The notes under the pieces are model-generated. The model searched no databases, was not told the origin of the DNA, and saw only the letters and a program-made list of their open reading frames with translations. A DNA stretch of 64,000 nt, taken from positions 24,445 through 88,444 of the forward strand of contig JAVBMN010000012.1 of NCBI GenBank assembly GCA_031552405.1. The letters run 5' to 3'. Shown piece after piece: positions 38,246 to 47,400 of this stretch. Position 1 is the stretch's first letter. Each line of letters starts with the position of its first letter. The stretch is from UBA1794 sp031552405 (GTDB lineage: Bacteria; Bacteroidota; Bacteroidia; Bacteroidales; Bacteroidaceae). The position numbers and the translations under genes are program-made.

Positions 38246-39391
38246 TTATTTTTTCTTATTAAAAACCGACAAATCCCATTGCTTCAGAAGATGCAATTCG
38301 GGCATACCTTTATCATTAAACTGTATCGGCAGCCAAAGGTGACGTGAATACATCAACGAGCGCGAGCGCCACTGGTCGGCCATGAAAATGAAAGCGTTTT
38401 TCTTTTTGGGAAGTTGCAGTATAAAAGTAGACTGTCCTCCAAACGTTTTATCCGCTCCTTCGCCCACACAAGGGTTGGGATGCCTCTCCCAGGGGCCCCA
38501 GATGGATTTTGCCGAAAATAGACGCGCCGCATTGGGAGCCCATCCTGTACAACCGGAAGTTATCATCCAATACTTTCCGTTGTATTTAAACATGGTAGGA
38601 GCTTCATTGTGACCACCCGGATCTACACGGATAAAACGCCCTGTATAAGTCAGGTAGTCCGCCGTCAACTCAGAGATCATCAAAGTAAGGTTCTCCTCTG
38701 TGGATGTTATCTGATAGGCTTTTCCATCCTCATCTACGTAAAGACCTTGATCGCGCGACATTTGTCCGCGTTTGAAATCACGTGCAAACAAAAGCCCTTT
38801 TTCAAGCTTGTCGCGCCACTCCGGTGTCCACCATTCTATTTTATAGTCGGCGGGAGTAAACTGGTATTTCTTCTGTTCCTCAGTCCAATCCAAAGGATAG
38901 CGGCCTTCATTCATGCGGAATGAGTTTACGAAACGATACGGTCCTTCCACCTTATCGCTCACGGCTACTGCGGCACGAGCCGCCTCGTAGCTCCGGCCCT
39001 TAAGTTCCAGGTGAAACCACATTACAAATTTCTTTGTCTTCGCATTGTAAATCACCTTTGGGCGCTCCATGATGCATCCGCGCACAATGTCACTTGTGGT
39101 ATCCTGGCTCACGGATAGGGCTACCGACTCATACTTCCAGTTCATCAGATCCTTCGAAGAGTAGCATGTAACTCCCACCTCTGTAGTAAAGCCTTTTGCC
39201 GGGCGATGTTCTCCAAACCAATAATAGCGGCCTTTATGATAAAGCACCCCTCCTCCGTGGGCGTTGATCACGGCACCTGCCTCATCTTTCCATTCTTCAC
39301 CCGGAAAAAAAGAAGTATAGGCTGCCTGCGCCAATACACTTCCGGATACAATCCAAAGAAGAAAAAGAGCTCCAAATAATTCTTTTCTCAT
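38246..39391 (-). CDS. Secreted GH43-like glycosidase
   Basis: A signal peptide (MRKELFGALFLLWIVSGSVL, ending LAQ-A) leads a five-bladed propeller-like enzyme. Typical pieces are INAHGGGVLYHKGRYYWFGEH (catalytic base region), VTCYSSKDLMNWKY, ERPKVIYNAKTKKFVMWFH and HNEAPTMFKYNGKYWMITSG. This pattern resembles GH43 members of the galactan 1,3-beta-galactosidase type (subfamily 24/34-like). The substrate, a galactan or arabinogalactan side chain, is an inference. It has no CTD. Confidence 0.85.
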   Translation of the reverse strand: MRKELFGALFLLWIVSGSVLAQAAYTSFFPGEEWKDEAGAVINAHGGGVLYHKGRYYWFGEHRPAKGFTTEVGVTCYSSKDLMNWKYESVALSVSQDTTSDIVRGCIMERPKVIYNAKTKKFVMWFHLELKGRSYEAARAAVAVSDKVEGPYRFVNSFRMNEGRYPLDWTEEQKKYQFTPADYKIEWWTPEWRDKLEKGLLFARDFKRGQMSRDQGLYVDEDGKAYQITSTEENLTLMISELTADYLTYTGRFIRVDPGGHNEAPTMFKYNGKYWMITSGCTGWAPNAARLFSAKSIWGPWERHPNPCVGEGADKTFGGQSTFILQLPKKKNAFIFMADQWRSRSLMYSRHLWLPIQFNDKGMPELHLLKQWDLSVFNKKK

Positions 39392-39923
39392 ACTTATTTC
39401 TCTTAATGTGAATATGCTTTTAATCAGGTATTCTATTGCATAAGACTTTCTTGCTGTTAAATAGTTTAAAATAGCAGACTAATTTCCCTGTTCCACATCC
39501 AGAGAAGAGATTATTTCAAAACGCCCTTCACCCTTCACAATCCGCACAACACTCTATCACACAGCAAGTTAAATGTGAACCCCACCCTTCACACCCTTCA
39601 CACCCACCCTTCACCCGCAAAGCCTTTGTGGATAAGGCCTTCGGAGGGGGTGAATAACGTGAATGGCAAAAGCGCAAACTCCTTGTAAGATGGAGGATTT
39701 TAAGTTTTTCAGACTATCTGCAGCCCTCAAAACTCAAGCGCACGAACCAGAGAACCAGTGCGCATCAATCTAAGAACTCGTGCCCACCAATTTTCCAACT
39801 GGTGGGCACGAATTTCAGAAAGACGCAGGCCTGAGATTCAAGCAAGACAGGCCTCAAATTAAAGAAAAACAGGCCTGAGATTACCGAACCCCAGGCCTGT
39901 ATTTTCCGCCTTAATCATTGGCA
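39392..39923. repeat. Intergenic repeat cluster B
   Basis: A gene-free stretch with no coding frame. It holds five copies of CCCTTCAC (39524, 39531, 39585, 39594 and 39607), a palindrome CTCGTGCCCACCA (39777-39789) / TGGTGGGCACG (39800-39810), and CAGGCCTGAG at 39826-39835 and 39870-39879 with two partial copies (39848, 39891). The GTGGGCACG and CAGGCCTGAG words also make up cluster A at 16.6-17.1 kb. Confidence 0.75.
39864..39900 (-). terminator. Terminator of the 622-aa surface protein gene
   Basis: ACAGGCCTG / CAGGCCTGT stem followed by TTTTTC on the minus strand. It is built from the CAGGCCTG repeat word of cluster B. Confidence 0.75.
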
Positions 39924-39924
39924 T

Positions 39925-41793
39925 TTATCTATCTACCACAACTTTATTTCCGCCCACAAAATAGATTCCCAGAGGAAGAGAGAAATAGTTTTCGCCCTCA
40001 TTAAGCTGCCAAACTGCTACGACTCTTCCCTCCAGTGTCAGCACATTCACAGTTGCATTTTCGCTGGCATTCACTGTGACCCCTCCTTCGGTTGTATACA
40101 AACTTAGGCGCACCCCTTCATTTGAATACACACGTTTGAAATCCGTAACCCAATGAGGATAAATCGTACTCACCGGCGTAGGTGAAGCCGTTTCAATGTA
40201 GGCCTCGAAAGGATTTACAGCAGCTCCCTCTACCAATTTGAAGCATTGAGCTGCCTCGTCAAACTTTAAGAAACGACCCTCCGGAGTATATTTTGCATAA
40301 GTAGAATTTCCCACCATCCGATACGCTGTCTCTTCAGAAATGCAATCTTTCGCCACACCCGTAGTCATGGAAACTTTAAGCCCATCCAGATTATCTACAA
40401 ACTGTATTAAATAAGTTCCGGCAGAAATGGGCTCATCCACGCTACAATACTCAAATTGAGGGTATTTGTATTTTTGCAGGATATAATCTACACCATTAAA
40501 CAGCGGTTGATCCGAATAACTGTTACCATCATAGGATCCCGTTACGGTTACCACTTTCAAATCACCTGGGAAATACAAAGGATATAATTTTGAACCTTCC
40601 ACTGTATTGGTCAAACGAGCTGCACCGGAATAATTCAGGTTGGTAATATCCAGTTCCGAGCATTTGGTACCCAACTGAAAACCTGCCATGTACAAACTTC
40701 GGCTCACGGAGGATTTATACTTACTGCTAGCTGGTATCTCTAAATAAGGCACATCAACAACCCCAGCCGTTGCAGTAGTAGGAGTATACCCCCGATACAC
40801 CTCCACATTATCAATATAAAGAGTTCCGCTATTTACAAAGTCATAATTATTGATGTATAATTTAGAGCGTGACGAGGTACATGTGAGTATTCCTTCCACC
40901 TGTACCCATTCGCCATGGGTATCTGTCAAAGGAATATAGCCTCTTTCACCTTCAATTGCTATTTTCCCCACAAAGCCCTCACTCTTCACCATGGCACGTA
41001 CCATATAAGATATACCGCTATTCAATGTCAAAGGAAGATCCAAGGAGGCTCCTGTAGTAGCCGTTCCATTACCAAATGCCTGCCCGAAAATTTTCACACA
41101 GGTAGCACCGGAATAGGCTCCTTCGGTCACTATAGAGGCATCCGCGCCCCATCCATCCCAAGAAGCTGCATTGGAATAAAAGAAGCGTGATTTTGCATTC
41201 AGCCCACTGTTCAAGAAACCGTGATTCATATAAGGATCACCCACCAGATTACGGGAAGACATTGGCAACATATTAGATATATTATCTTCAAATATCGATT
41301 CGTCTATCACGCTACTTTCCGTGCCGGATATTACAGAAGCAGAATATCCATCTTCAAGACCCGAACAACCCACTACTGTATATTCATATTTCTGATCCGA
41401 ATGGGATGTCTTCATTGAGAGAGATACTGTTTCGGGAATCGTAGCCAAAAGGATACCATCCCTATACAAATTCATCCCTGCAGAATTGCGGATAATCAAA
41501 TAATCATGCTTGTCATCACCATCTGTCAGGAAGTTAGCTACAATGGTTCCATTTGCCACCACGCGATCTTTGTAGAATTCCACAAATGCACCACGGCTAT
41601 TATTTCCAAAAGGACGTCGAACCAAAATCCCATATGAATCAACCGGGTCTTTTAATTGCGCATCAGAAAGCTGCAATGTGTACTGAGTTCCCAATGTATC
41701 GGTTTGCACAAACAGCGTATCATTCTCCAACGCCTGAACATTCAACGAGCATCCAAACAAGAATGCGCATGCAAGATAATTATACAATTTCAT
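39925..41793 (-). CDS. Secreted surface protein with CBM-like module and CTD
   Basis: A signal peptide (about 1-22, ending VQA-L) is followed by a beta domain (about 30-140), a carbohydrate-binding-like jelly roll (about 185-340: NLVGDPYMNHGF, SWDGWG, GEWVQVEGILTC, TLYIDNVEVYRG) and further beta regions. It ends in a CTD (VNVLTLEGRVVAVWQL, PLGIYFVGGNKVVVDR). The CBM4/9-like ending (YIDNVE) suggests glycan binding. No catalytic motif is seen. A cysteine at 15 in LFGC could be read as a lipobox, but the CTD makes ordinary signal cleavage more likely. Confidence 0.8.
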   Translation of the reverse strand: MKLYNYLACAFLFGCSLNVQALENDTLFVQTDTLGTQYTLQLSDAQLKDPVDSYGILVRRPFGNNSRGAFVEFYKDRVVANGTIVANFLTDGDDKHDYLIIRNSAGMNLYRDGILLATIPETVSLSMKTSHSDQKYEYTVVGCSGLEDGYSASVISGTESSVIDESIFEDNISNMLPMSSRNLVGDPYMNHGFLNSGLNAKSRFFYSNAASWDGWGADASIVTEGAYSGATCVKIFGQAFGNGTATTGASLDLPLTLNSGISYMVRAMVKSEGFVGKIAIEGERGYIPLTDTHGEWVQVEGILTCTSSRSKLYINNYDFVNSGTLYIDNVEVYRGYTPTTATAGVVDVPYLEIPASSKYKSSVSRSLYMAGFQLGTKCSELDITNLNYSGAARLTNTVEGSKLYPLYFPGDLKVVTVTGSYDGNSYSDQPLFNGVDYILQKYKYPQFEYCSVDEPISAGTYLIQFVDNLDGLKVSMTTGVAKDCISEETAYRMVGNSTYAKYTPEGRFLKFDEAAQCFKLVEGAAVNPFEAYIETASPTPVSTIYPHWVTDFKRVYSNEGVRLSLYTTEGGVTVNASENATVNVLTLEGRVVAVWQLNEGENYFSLPLGIYFVGGNKVVVDR

Positions 41794-41955
41794 GGTTATA
41801 CTTTAATATTAATAATTAGCCTTAATCTAGAACCACAAAGATAAAACGTTAGTTTTTCTTATGATAGATCAATCCAGCTATTAAATAAAAGAATTGATTC
41901 AATTGTATAAGACTTACGTTCTTCTCCTTCATTTAGTATTGATCTGAAGCAAGAC

Positions 41956-42001
41956 ACAAAAAAAACAGCCCTTCATTCTTTCACATAGAAGAAGGGCTGT
42001 T
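41956..42001 (-). terminator. Terminator of the GH105-like gene
   Basis: ACAGCCCTTC / GAAGGGCTGT stem followed by TTTTTTTTGTG on the minus strand. Confidence 0.88.
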
Positions 42002-42023
42002 GTATTTATCAACTTTACGATAG

Positions 42024-43187
42024 CTATTTCACACTGCTTTCACAAGTACCAAGGGAAACACAACCTTTATAGCGAGAGATCTCAGAGGCAGCCAGCAAGA
42101 AAGCGCCTACTCCGAAATTTGCCGTAGAATTCACATCTACCTTTTGTCCGGGAATGGCCCGCTCACCAATCGGCTGAACATATCCCAGCTTTCCATCTTC
42201 CTGCACAGCGGTTTTTGTCAGATAGTTCCATCCTTTCAATACAACCGGAAGATATGTAGCCTCATCCAAGATACCATTATTAATACCCCACATAAAAGCG
42301 TATGTAAAGAAGGCGGTACCACTCGTTTCCGGCCCTGGCGCATGTTGGGGGTCAAGCATACTACGAGTCCAGTAGCCTTCGGGCTGCTGACAAGTCGCAA
42401 TAGCCTTTGCCATTTCTTTATAGCGCGCTATGTAGAATGATTTATGCATAGCATCCGCCGGCAAATCGGCAATAACCTTTGCCAGGCCGGCAAACACCCA
42501 ACCGTCACCACGGGCCCAAAAATCCTTCTTCCCGTTTGCACTCTTATGTTTGGGATATATATACTTTGCATCACGATAATAGAGCCCCTCATTGGGATCA
42601 TACATTATACTATTCGCATACTGAAAATATTCATATAGTTTTTCCAGATACAAAGGATTTTTGGTGATGTTATAATATTTAGTCATTACGGGCATAACCA
42701 TAAATAAGCCATCCGCCCACCACCAATAGTCATTCTTGTCAGTACTCATTTCGTACTCCATAACCTCCCGTGCGCGAGCGATTCGCTTTTCATCCTTATT
42801 AAGCTGATACAGATCTGCATATACCTGAAAACAGATCTGCCAATCTCCAAACAGCACATAATCATCCTTCTCGCCGTAGGAATATTTCCAGTTGGCTTTA
42901 TCGTCCGATTTAGCACCCTTCCACTGGTTATGCTCCGCCCAAGCAATGCTGTATGCCAGATAAGTGGAGTCCTTTGTCACCTTATAAGCCTCCATATTGC
43001 CTACATAATAGGCGGCGTTATCCCAGAAGGCACGGCCATGTTTCGGATTGTTTTTCTGCCAATAGTCATTCACTAAGCGCAGCGTACGCATTACTTCACA
43101 CTTTGTAGGAATAGATTGAGCCTTTAAGAAAAGCCCTGCCGGCATACCCAACAGAACGAAAAGACTCAAAACAATGAACTTTTTCAT
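42024..43187 (-). CDS. Exported GH105/GH88-like unsaturated glycuronyl hydrolase
   Basis: A signal peptide (about 1-23) leads an (alpha/alpha)6-barrel enzyme. FWDNAAYYVGNMEAY, LFGDWQICFQVYADLY, WWWADGLFMVMPVMTKYY and FWARGDGWVFAGLAKV match GH105 (YteR-like) and GH88 proteins, which remove unsaturated uronic acid from lyase products such as rhamnogalacturonan. The aspartates in WADGLF and ARGDGW are the likely catalytic pair. A lyase would be expected to act before it, but none is seen here. Confidence 0.9.
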   Translation of the reverse strand: MKKFIVLSLFVLLGMPAGLFLKAQSIPTKCEVMRTLRLVNDYWQKNNPKHGRAFWDNAAYYVGNMEAYKVTKDSTYLAYSIAWAEHNQWKGAKSDDKANWKYSYGEKDDYVLFGDWQICFQVYADLYQLNKDEKRIARAREVMEYEMSTDKNDYWWWADGLFMVMPVMTKYYNITKNPLYLEKLYEYFQYANSIMYDPNEGLYYRDAKYIYPKHKSANGKKDFWARGDGWVFAGLAKVIADLPADAMHKSFYIARYKEMAKAIATCQQPEGYWTRSMLDPQHAPGPETSGTAFFTYAFMWGINNGILDEATYLPVVLKGWNYLTKTAVQEDGKLGYVQPIGERAIPGQKVDVNSTANFGVGAFLLAASEISRYKGCVSLGTCESSVK

Positions 43188-43300
43188 ACTCGTTTGAATT
43201 ATTTCTTTGGTTTAATTTGAACAGATCCTATAGACATAGTTTTCGCACCATATCTAAATCATCCGCAAATTTATACAAATTTTCGATATTCCTATCACTT

Positions 43301-43990
43301 TTATACGATATTGTCATCATTAGCCTTTCCCAGAGCGGCCAAATCAAATACCTCAATACGTAAACGGCTAATCCGCAGCAATCCCCTGCCCTGCCAGGCG
43401 TTTAACACTCTAGAAATATTTAGTCGAGTATCATCCACCAAAACAGCCAAATCTTCCATACGCATCTGAAACATTTTGTTCCCCGACTCTCTTTCACAGA
43501 TACGGCACATCCAGTTATACACCTTTTCCGAGGTGGTATTCCCTACCGGAACCTGCAATTTTTCCTGCAGCAACTGCACGCGCCGCGACAAAATATTCAG
43601 GTAATTCATTCTAAATATCTCATACTCACACAAACAGGAAAGCACAAACGATTTTTCTATAATGACATAGTTTACTTCGCTGACCGCACGATATGTGGCC
43701 GTGTAAGATTGTTGATAGCCCATTAACGAATAGGGCTCGATAAGTTCAGGAGCCTGCATACATTCAATTACCTGACAAGACTCTCCAAACGGTTTTTCCG
43801 AACGAACTGACATATCACCTTTGATGGCATACAAAAGCTCACCACACACATCCCCTTGATATACCAATACCTCACCAGGCGTAGCCTTCCGAAAATCAAA
43901 TCTTACTTTTTCAAGTATTTCCGTGAAATGCTCCAGTGACAGTCCTTGAAATAAAGGAACCTGCAACAATATATCATATATACTATCCAT
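43301..43990 (-). CDS. Crp/Fnr-family transcription regulator
   Basis: A 229-residue protein with an N-terminal cyclic-nucleotide-binding-like beta barrel (about 15-130: FRKATPGEVLVYQGDVCGELLYAIKGDMSV) and a C-terminal winged helix (about 150-220; SEKVYNWMCRICERE, MRMEDLAVLVDDTRLNISRVLNAWQGRGLL). There is no Fnr-type cysteine cluster. The effector is unknown. The gene points away from the GH105 gene. Two near-identical 17-bp direct repeats lie just upstream of its start and could be its own operators. Confidence 0.9.
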   Translation of the reverse strand: MDSIYDILLQVPLFQGLSLEHFTEILEKVRFDFRKATPGEVLVYQGDVCGELLYAIKGDMSVRSEKPFGESCQVIECMQAPELIEPYSLMGYQQSYTATYRAVSEVNYVIIEKSFVLSCLCEYEIFRMNYLNILSRRVQLLQEKLQVPVGNTTSEKVYNWMCRICERESGNKMFQMRMEDLAVLVDDTRLNISRVLNAWQGRGLLRISRLRIEVFDLAALGKANDDNIV

Positions 43991-43998
43991 ACAAATAA

Positions 43999-44040
43999 TT
44001 CTCTTAATGACGTATCATAAGATTTCTCTTAATGATGTAT
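43999..44040 (-). promoter_or_regulatory. Direct repeat upstream of the Crp/Fnr gene
   Basis: ATACRTCATTAAGAGAA occurs twice (43999-44015 and 44024-44040, minus strand), period 25 bases, one mismatch, starting eight bases before the ATG. It is a candidate operator. Confidence 0.5.
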
Positions 44041-44530
44041 AAAACTCCACTACACAGCTTAATAAAGGAAAGCTTTGACCTTCCAAGTGTCTACATCAAA
44101 TAAATAAAATGATTATCAGTGTATCCAGCCGCAAAAATAGACATTATTACCGAATTGGAAAAACAAATATCACTTCGCTCAACCATTCGTAAACGTCTAT
44201 TTGAGAATTTTATACTTTACCTTGGCTATTGCCTTTGCAACAACAACTTGTTCACAAAAAAAGTACTTATACAAATTAATAAATGAGATGTTTAGAAAAA
44301 AAACTATCCCACACTCTACATCACGGAGAAAAGAACGGATAAGCCTCTAAATATCAGTAGCATGCAAGATACACAGAACAGCCGGCACTGAATACCGAAA
44401 CAACTCCAAGTATCAATATAACAACTACTTACCCACCATATCAATCAAAAGAAGGTATTAAATACTATGATATTTGCGTTTTCGTGTTTCAATATTCCCA
44501 AAAGGTCCTTCCTTAACTTATGACACAGGT
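44041..44530. other. Gene-free AT-rich stretch
   Basis: I see no coding frame, repeat or RNA here. It lies between the end of the AraC-type gene and the upstream repeats of the Crp/Fnr gene. Confidence 0.5.
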
Positions 44531-44992
44531 CTACATATCTTCATTGGAGAAGATATCTTTCCTTTCCGCACTGAAATCTTCCTGAGAATTCCTCTTTTTA
44601 GTACTCGGCTGATCGTTATCTATGCTTCTCCTTCTTTTCTTCTTTTGCAACAATTTACAAACTTGCCTATAAATCAAGGGGGATGTCCCCTCTATTTTTG
44701 AGAAAGCCGCATAAAAGGCGCTACGAGAAGTAAATCCCGACATTTGTGGAATATCAGAAAGCATAACTGTGTCATCCACAAGCAATTGCTTGGAATATTC
44801 CACCCGATACTGATTTATTAAAACGTTGAAATTACATTTAAAACAATCATTAATCGTATTTGACAAATAGGTTGTATTCGTTCCGACCATTGCACTAAAC
44901 TCTGTTAGGGAGAAGGACGGTTTAAGGAATACCTGTTCTATCTCCAAACAGTATAATACCTTATTATAAATGTTTTTTTTCTGTTCTCTCAT
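44531..44992 (-). CDS. Short AraC-type DNA-binding protein
   Basis: A 153-residue protein that is essentially an AraC/XylS DNA-binding domain: PSFSLTEFSAMVGTNTTYLSNTIND (first helix-turn-helix) and LSDIPQMSGFTSRSAFYAAFSKIEGTSPLIYRQ (second). There is no sensor domain. An in-frame stop lies upstream of the ATG, so the frame is not simply miscalled. The C-terminal ~45 residues are highly charged (KKKRRRSIDN ... KRNSQEDFSAERKDIF). It may be a stand-alone regulator or the tail of a decayed hybrid regulator. Confidence 0.78.
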   Translation of the reverse strand: MREQKKNIYNKVLYCLEIEQVFLKPSFSLTEFSAMVGTNTTYLSNTINDCFKCNFNVLINQYRVEYSKQLLVDDTVMLSDIPQMSGFTSRSAFYAAFSKIEGTSPLIYRQVCKLLQKKKRRRSIDNDQPSTKKRNSQEDFSAERKDIFSNEDM

Positions 44993-45196
44993 TTGGCTGT
45001 GATATATAGAAATATTATTAAGACAACAAGTAAAGGCTATTATGTCTTTCTTAGCTTTTATCTATGATTTTGTGGCAAATGTAACAAAACGACATTCTAC
45101 GAGCAAGTTTTTCACACAGAAAAGACCGAATTAACTATCAGTTTTTTAGCTTTCAGGAATTCCTGTTTATTATATAAAAAAAGGCAAGTGCAACAA

Positions 45197-45224
45197 GCCA
45201 TTAAACAAAAGCCATTAAACAAAA
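45197..45224. repeat. Tandem duplication of 14 bases
   Basis: GCCATTAAACAAAA occurs twice back to back upstream of the glycogen operon. The meaning is unknown. Confidence 0.6.
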
Positions 45225-45330
45225 AGTAGGAAAGGTTAGCCTTTAGGTACCTTAAAACGTTTTGTACAACATCTTTTTAGTACCAAAATATCAGCAAAAA
45301 CACGAAAACACAAAAAAACTTCTATTTTTA

Positions 45331-45362
45331 TTGGGGGCATCGAAACTTATTTTTTATATTTG
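45331..45362 (+). promoter_or_regulatory. Promoter of the glycogen operon
   Basis: TTG, 21 bases, TATATTTG, about 68 bases before the first ATG: a good Bacteroides promoter. Apart from this and the tandem 14-mer, the stretch 44993-45430 shows nothing clear. Confidence 0.75.
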
Positions 45363-45430
45363 AGTCCGAATAAATTTCGAAAAGAACAGATAGAATAGAA
45401 TAATAATATAACCATTTAATAAAAATCGCC

Positions 45431-47380
45431 ATGAGCTATTTGCGTTTTGACAAAACCACGATGACGAATTTGGACGAAGCCTTACCTAGAGAAGTGCTAC
45501 GCACAAACCGTTCAGGGGCATACCATTGTTCCACTATCGTGGATTGCAACACCAGAAAATACCACGGTTTGTTGGTCATCCCAATCCCTGAATTGGATGA
45601 CGATAATCACGTATTGTTATCTTCACTTGATGAAACGGTAATCCAGCATGGAGCTGAATTTAACTTGGGACTTCATAAATACCAAGACAACAACTTCAGC
45701 CCGAAAGGTCACAAATACATCCGTGAGTTTGAATGCGACACAGTACCCAAAACCACTTATAGAGTAGGCGGAGTGGTACTTGCCAAGGAAAAACTGTTTG
45801 TGCATCACGAGAACAGGATCTTGATAAAATACACCCTGCTAGAAGCACATTCGGCCACCACTTTGCGTTTTAGGCCCTTTCTGGCCTTTCGCAGTGTAAA
45901 GGAATATACGCATGAAAACCCTACAGCCCGTAAAGACTTTGAAACAGTAGACAATGGTATCAGGACCTCTATGTACCCTGGTTACCCGGACCTATTCATG
46001 CAACTAAACAAGAAAAACGAGTTTCATTATGAACCTTACTGGTATAAAGGCATAGAATACAGCAAGGAATTTGAACGAGGGTATCATTTCAATGAGGATT
46101 TATATGTACCGGGTTACTTTGAAGTAGATATAAAAAAGGGAGAAAGCGTTGTATTCTCTGCCGGTATTTGTGAAAGTAACTCCAGAAACCTGAAACGGCT
46201 GTACGACACAGAATATGCTACCCGGGTACCCCGCGACAGCTTTGAGAACTGCCTGCGTAACTCTGCCCATCAGTTTCATAACAAACAAGGCGATAAGCAT
46301 TACATTATAGCCGGCTACCCTTGGTTCAAATGCCGTGCCAGAGACATGCTCATCTCTCTGCCCGGCCTAACGCTTTCGCTGGATGAACATAAAGAATTCA
46401 AGAGCGCCATGCAGACCATGAAAAGCGCTATTTATGAGTTTCTGAACGAAAAGCCCGTCACCAGTAAGATTTACGAGATGGAGCATCCGGATGTATTGTT
46501 ATGGGCCGTATGGTGTCTTCAGCAGTATGCCCGCCATACCAGCAAAGAGCAATGCAAGGAGGAATACGGACAGATGCTTCTTGATATCATAGATTTCATC
46601 CGCAAGGAGAAACACCCCAATCTTATCCTGCACAATAATGGCCTTGTATATGCCAACGGCAGCGACAAGGCTATCACTTGGATGAACTCCACAGCGTATG
46701 GCCGGCCGGTTATACCCAGAACAGGATATATCGTAGAATTCAACTCTCTGTGGTACAACGCATTGAAGTTTATCGCCGATCTTTACAGAGAACAGACTCC
46801 GGATTATAGCAGCGAGCTGGACGCACTGGCCGACACTACCGGCGCGTCATTTATCCAGACATTCCTCAATGAATACGGATATCTGCTCGACTATGTAGAC
46901 GGCATGATGATGGACTGGAGTGTACGTCCCAATATGATTTTCGCCGTGGCCTTCGATTACTCTCCCCTTGACAGAAAGCAAAAGAAGAGCGTACTCGACA
47001 CAGTCACAAAAGAGCTTCTTACCCCCAAAGGGCTTCGTTCATTAAGCCCCAAAAGCGGAGGATACAACCCCAATTATATCGGCCGTCAGGAACAGCGCGA
47101 CTTTGCTTACCACCAAGGTACCGCATGGCCCTGGCTCATGGGTTTCTACCTTGAAGCGTACCTGCGAATCAACAAAATGAGCGGCCTGTCTTTTGTAGAA
47201 CGACAGTTAGACAATTTCGAATCCGAAATGGGTTATCATTGCATCGCCACACTATCCGAGTTATATGATGGCAATCCGCCCTTCATCGGGCGAGGCGCCA
47301 TTTCTTTTGCTATGAACGTAGCCGAGATACTCCGACTATCGAAATTATTATCGAAATATAGTACCATGGTTAATATTTAA
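45431..47380 (+). CDS. Glycogen debranching enzyme (GH133-like)
   Basis: A 649-residue protein of the amylo-alpha-1,6-glucosidase family, with an N-terminal beta domain (EVLRTNRSGAYHCSTIVDCNTRKYHGLLV) and a C-terminal (alpha/alpha)6 barrel (IAGYPWFKCRARDMLISLPGL, TWMNSTAYGRPVIPRTGYIVEFNSLWYNAL, FAYHQGTAWPWLMGFYLEAY). It should cleave alpha-1,6 branch points of glycogen in the cytosol; no signal peptide is present. It leads an operon with a glycosyltransferase and a GH57 gene. Confidence 0.93.
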   Translation: MSYLRFDKTTMTNLDEALPREVLRTNRSGAYHCSTIVDCNTRKYHGLLVIPIPELDDDNHVLLSSLDETVIQHGAEFNLGLHKYQDNNFSPKGHKYIREFECDTVPKTTYRVGGVVLAKEKLFVHHENRILIKYTLLEAHSATTLRFRPFLAFRSVKEYTHENPTARKDFETVDNGIRTSMYPGYPDLFMQLNKKNEFHYEPYWYKGIEYSKEFERGYHFNEDLYVPGYFEVDIKKGESVVFSAGICESNSRNLKRLYDTEYATRVPRDSFENCLRNSAHQFHNKQGDKHYIIAGYPWFKCRARDMLISLPGLTLSLDEHKEFKSAMQTMKSAIYEFLNEKPVTSKIYEMEHPDVLLWAVWCLQQYARHTSKEQCKEEYGQMLLDIIDFIRKEKHPNLILHNNGLVYANGSDKAITWMNSTAYGRPVIPRTGYIVEFNSLWYNALKFIADLYREQTPDYSSELDALADTTGASFIQTFLNEYGYLLDYVDGMMMDWSVRPNMIFAVAFDYSPLDRKQKKSVLDTVTKELLTPKGLRSLSPKSGGYNPNYIGRQEQRDFAYHQGTAWPWLMGFYLEAYLRINKMSGLSFVERQLDNFESEMGYHCIATLSELYDGNPPFIGRGAISFAMNVAEILRLSKLLSKYSTMVNI

Positions 47381-47400
47381 ACAAAGGAGGAAACAAAGAA

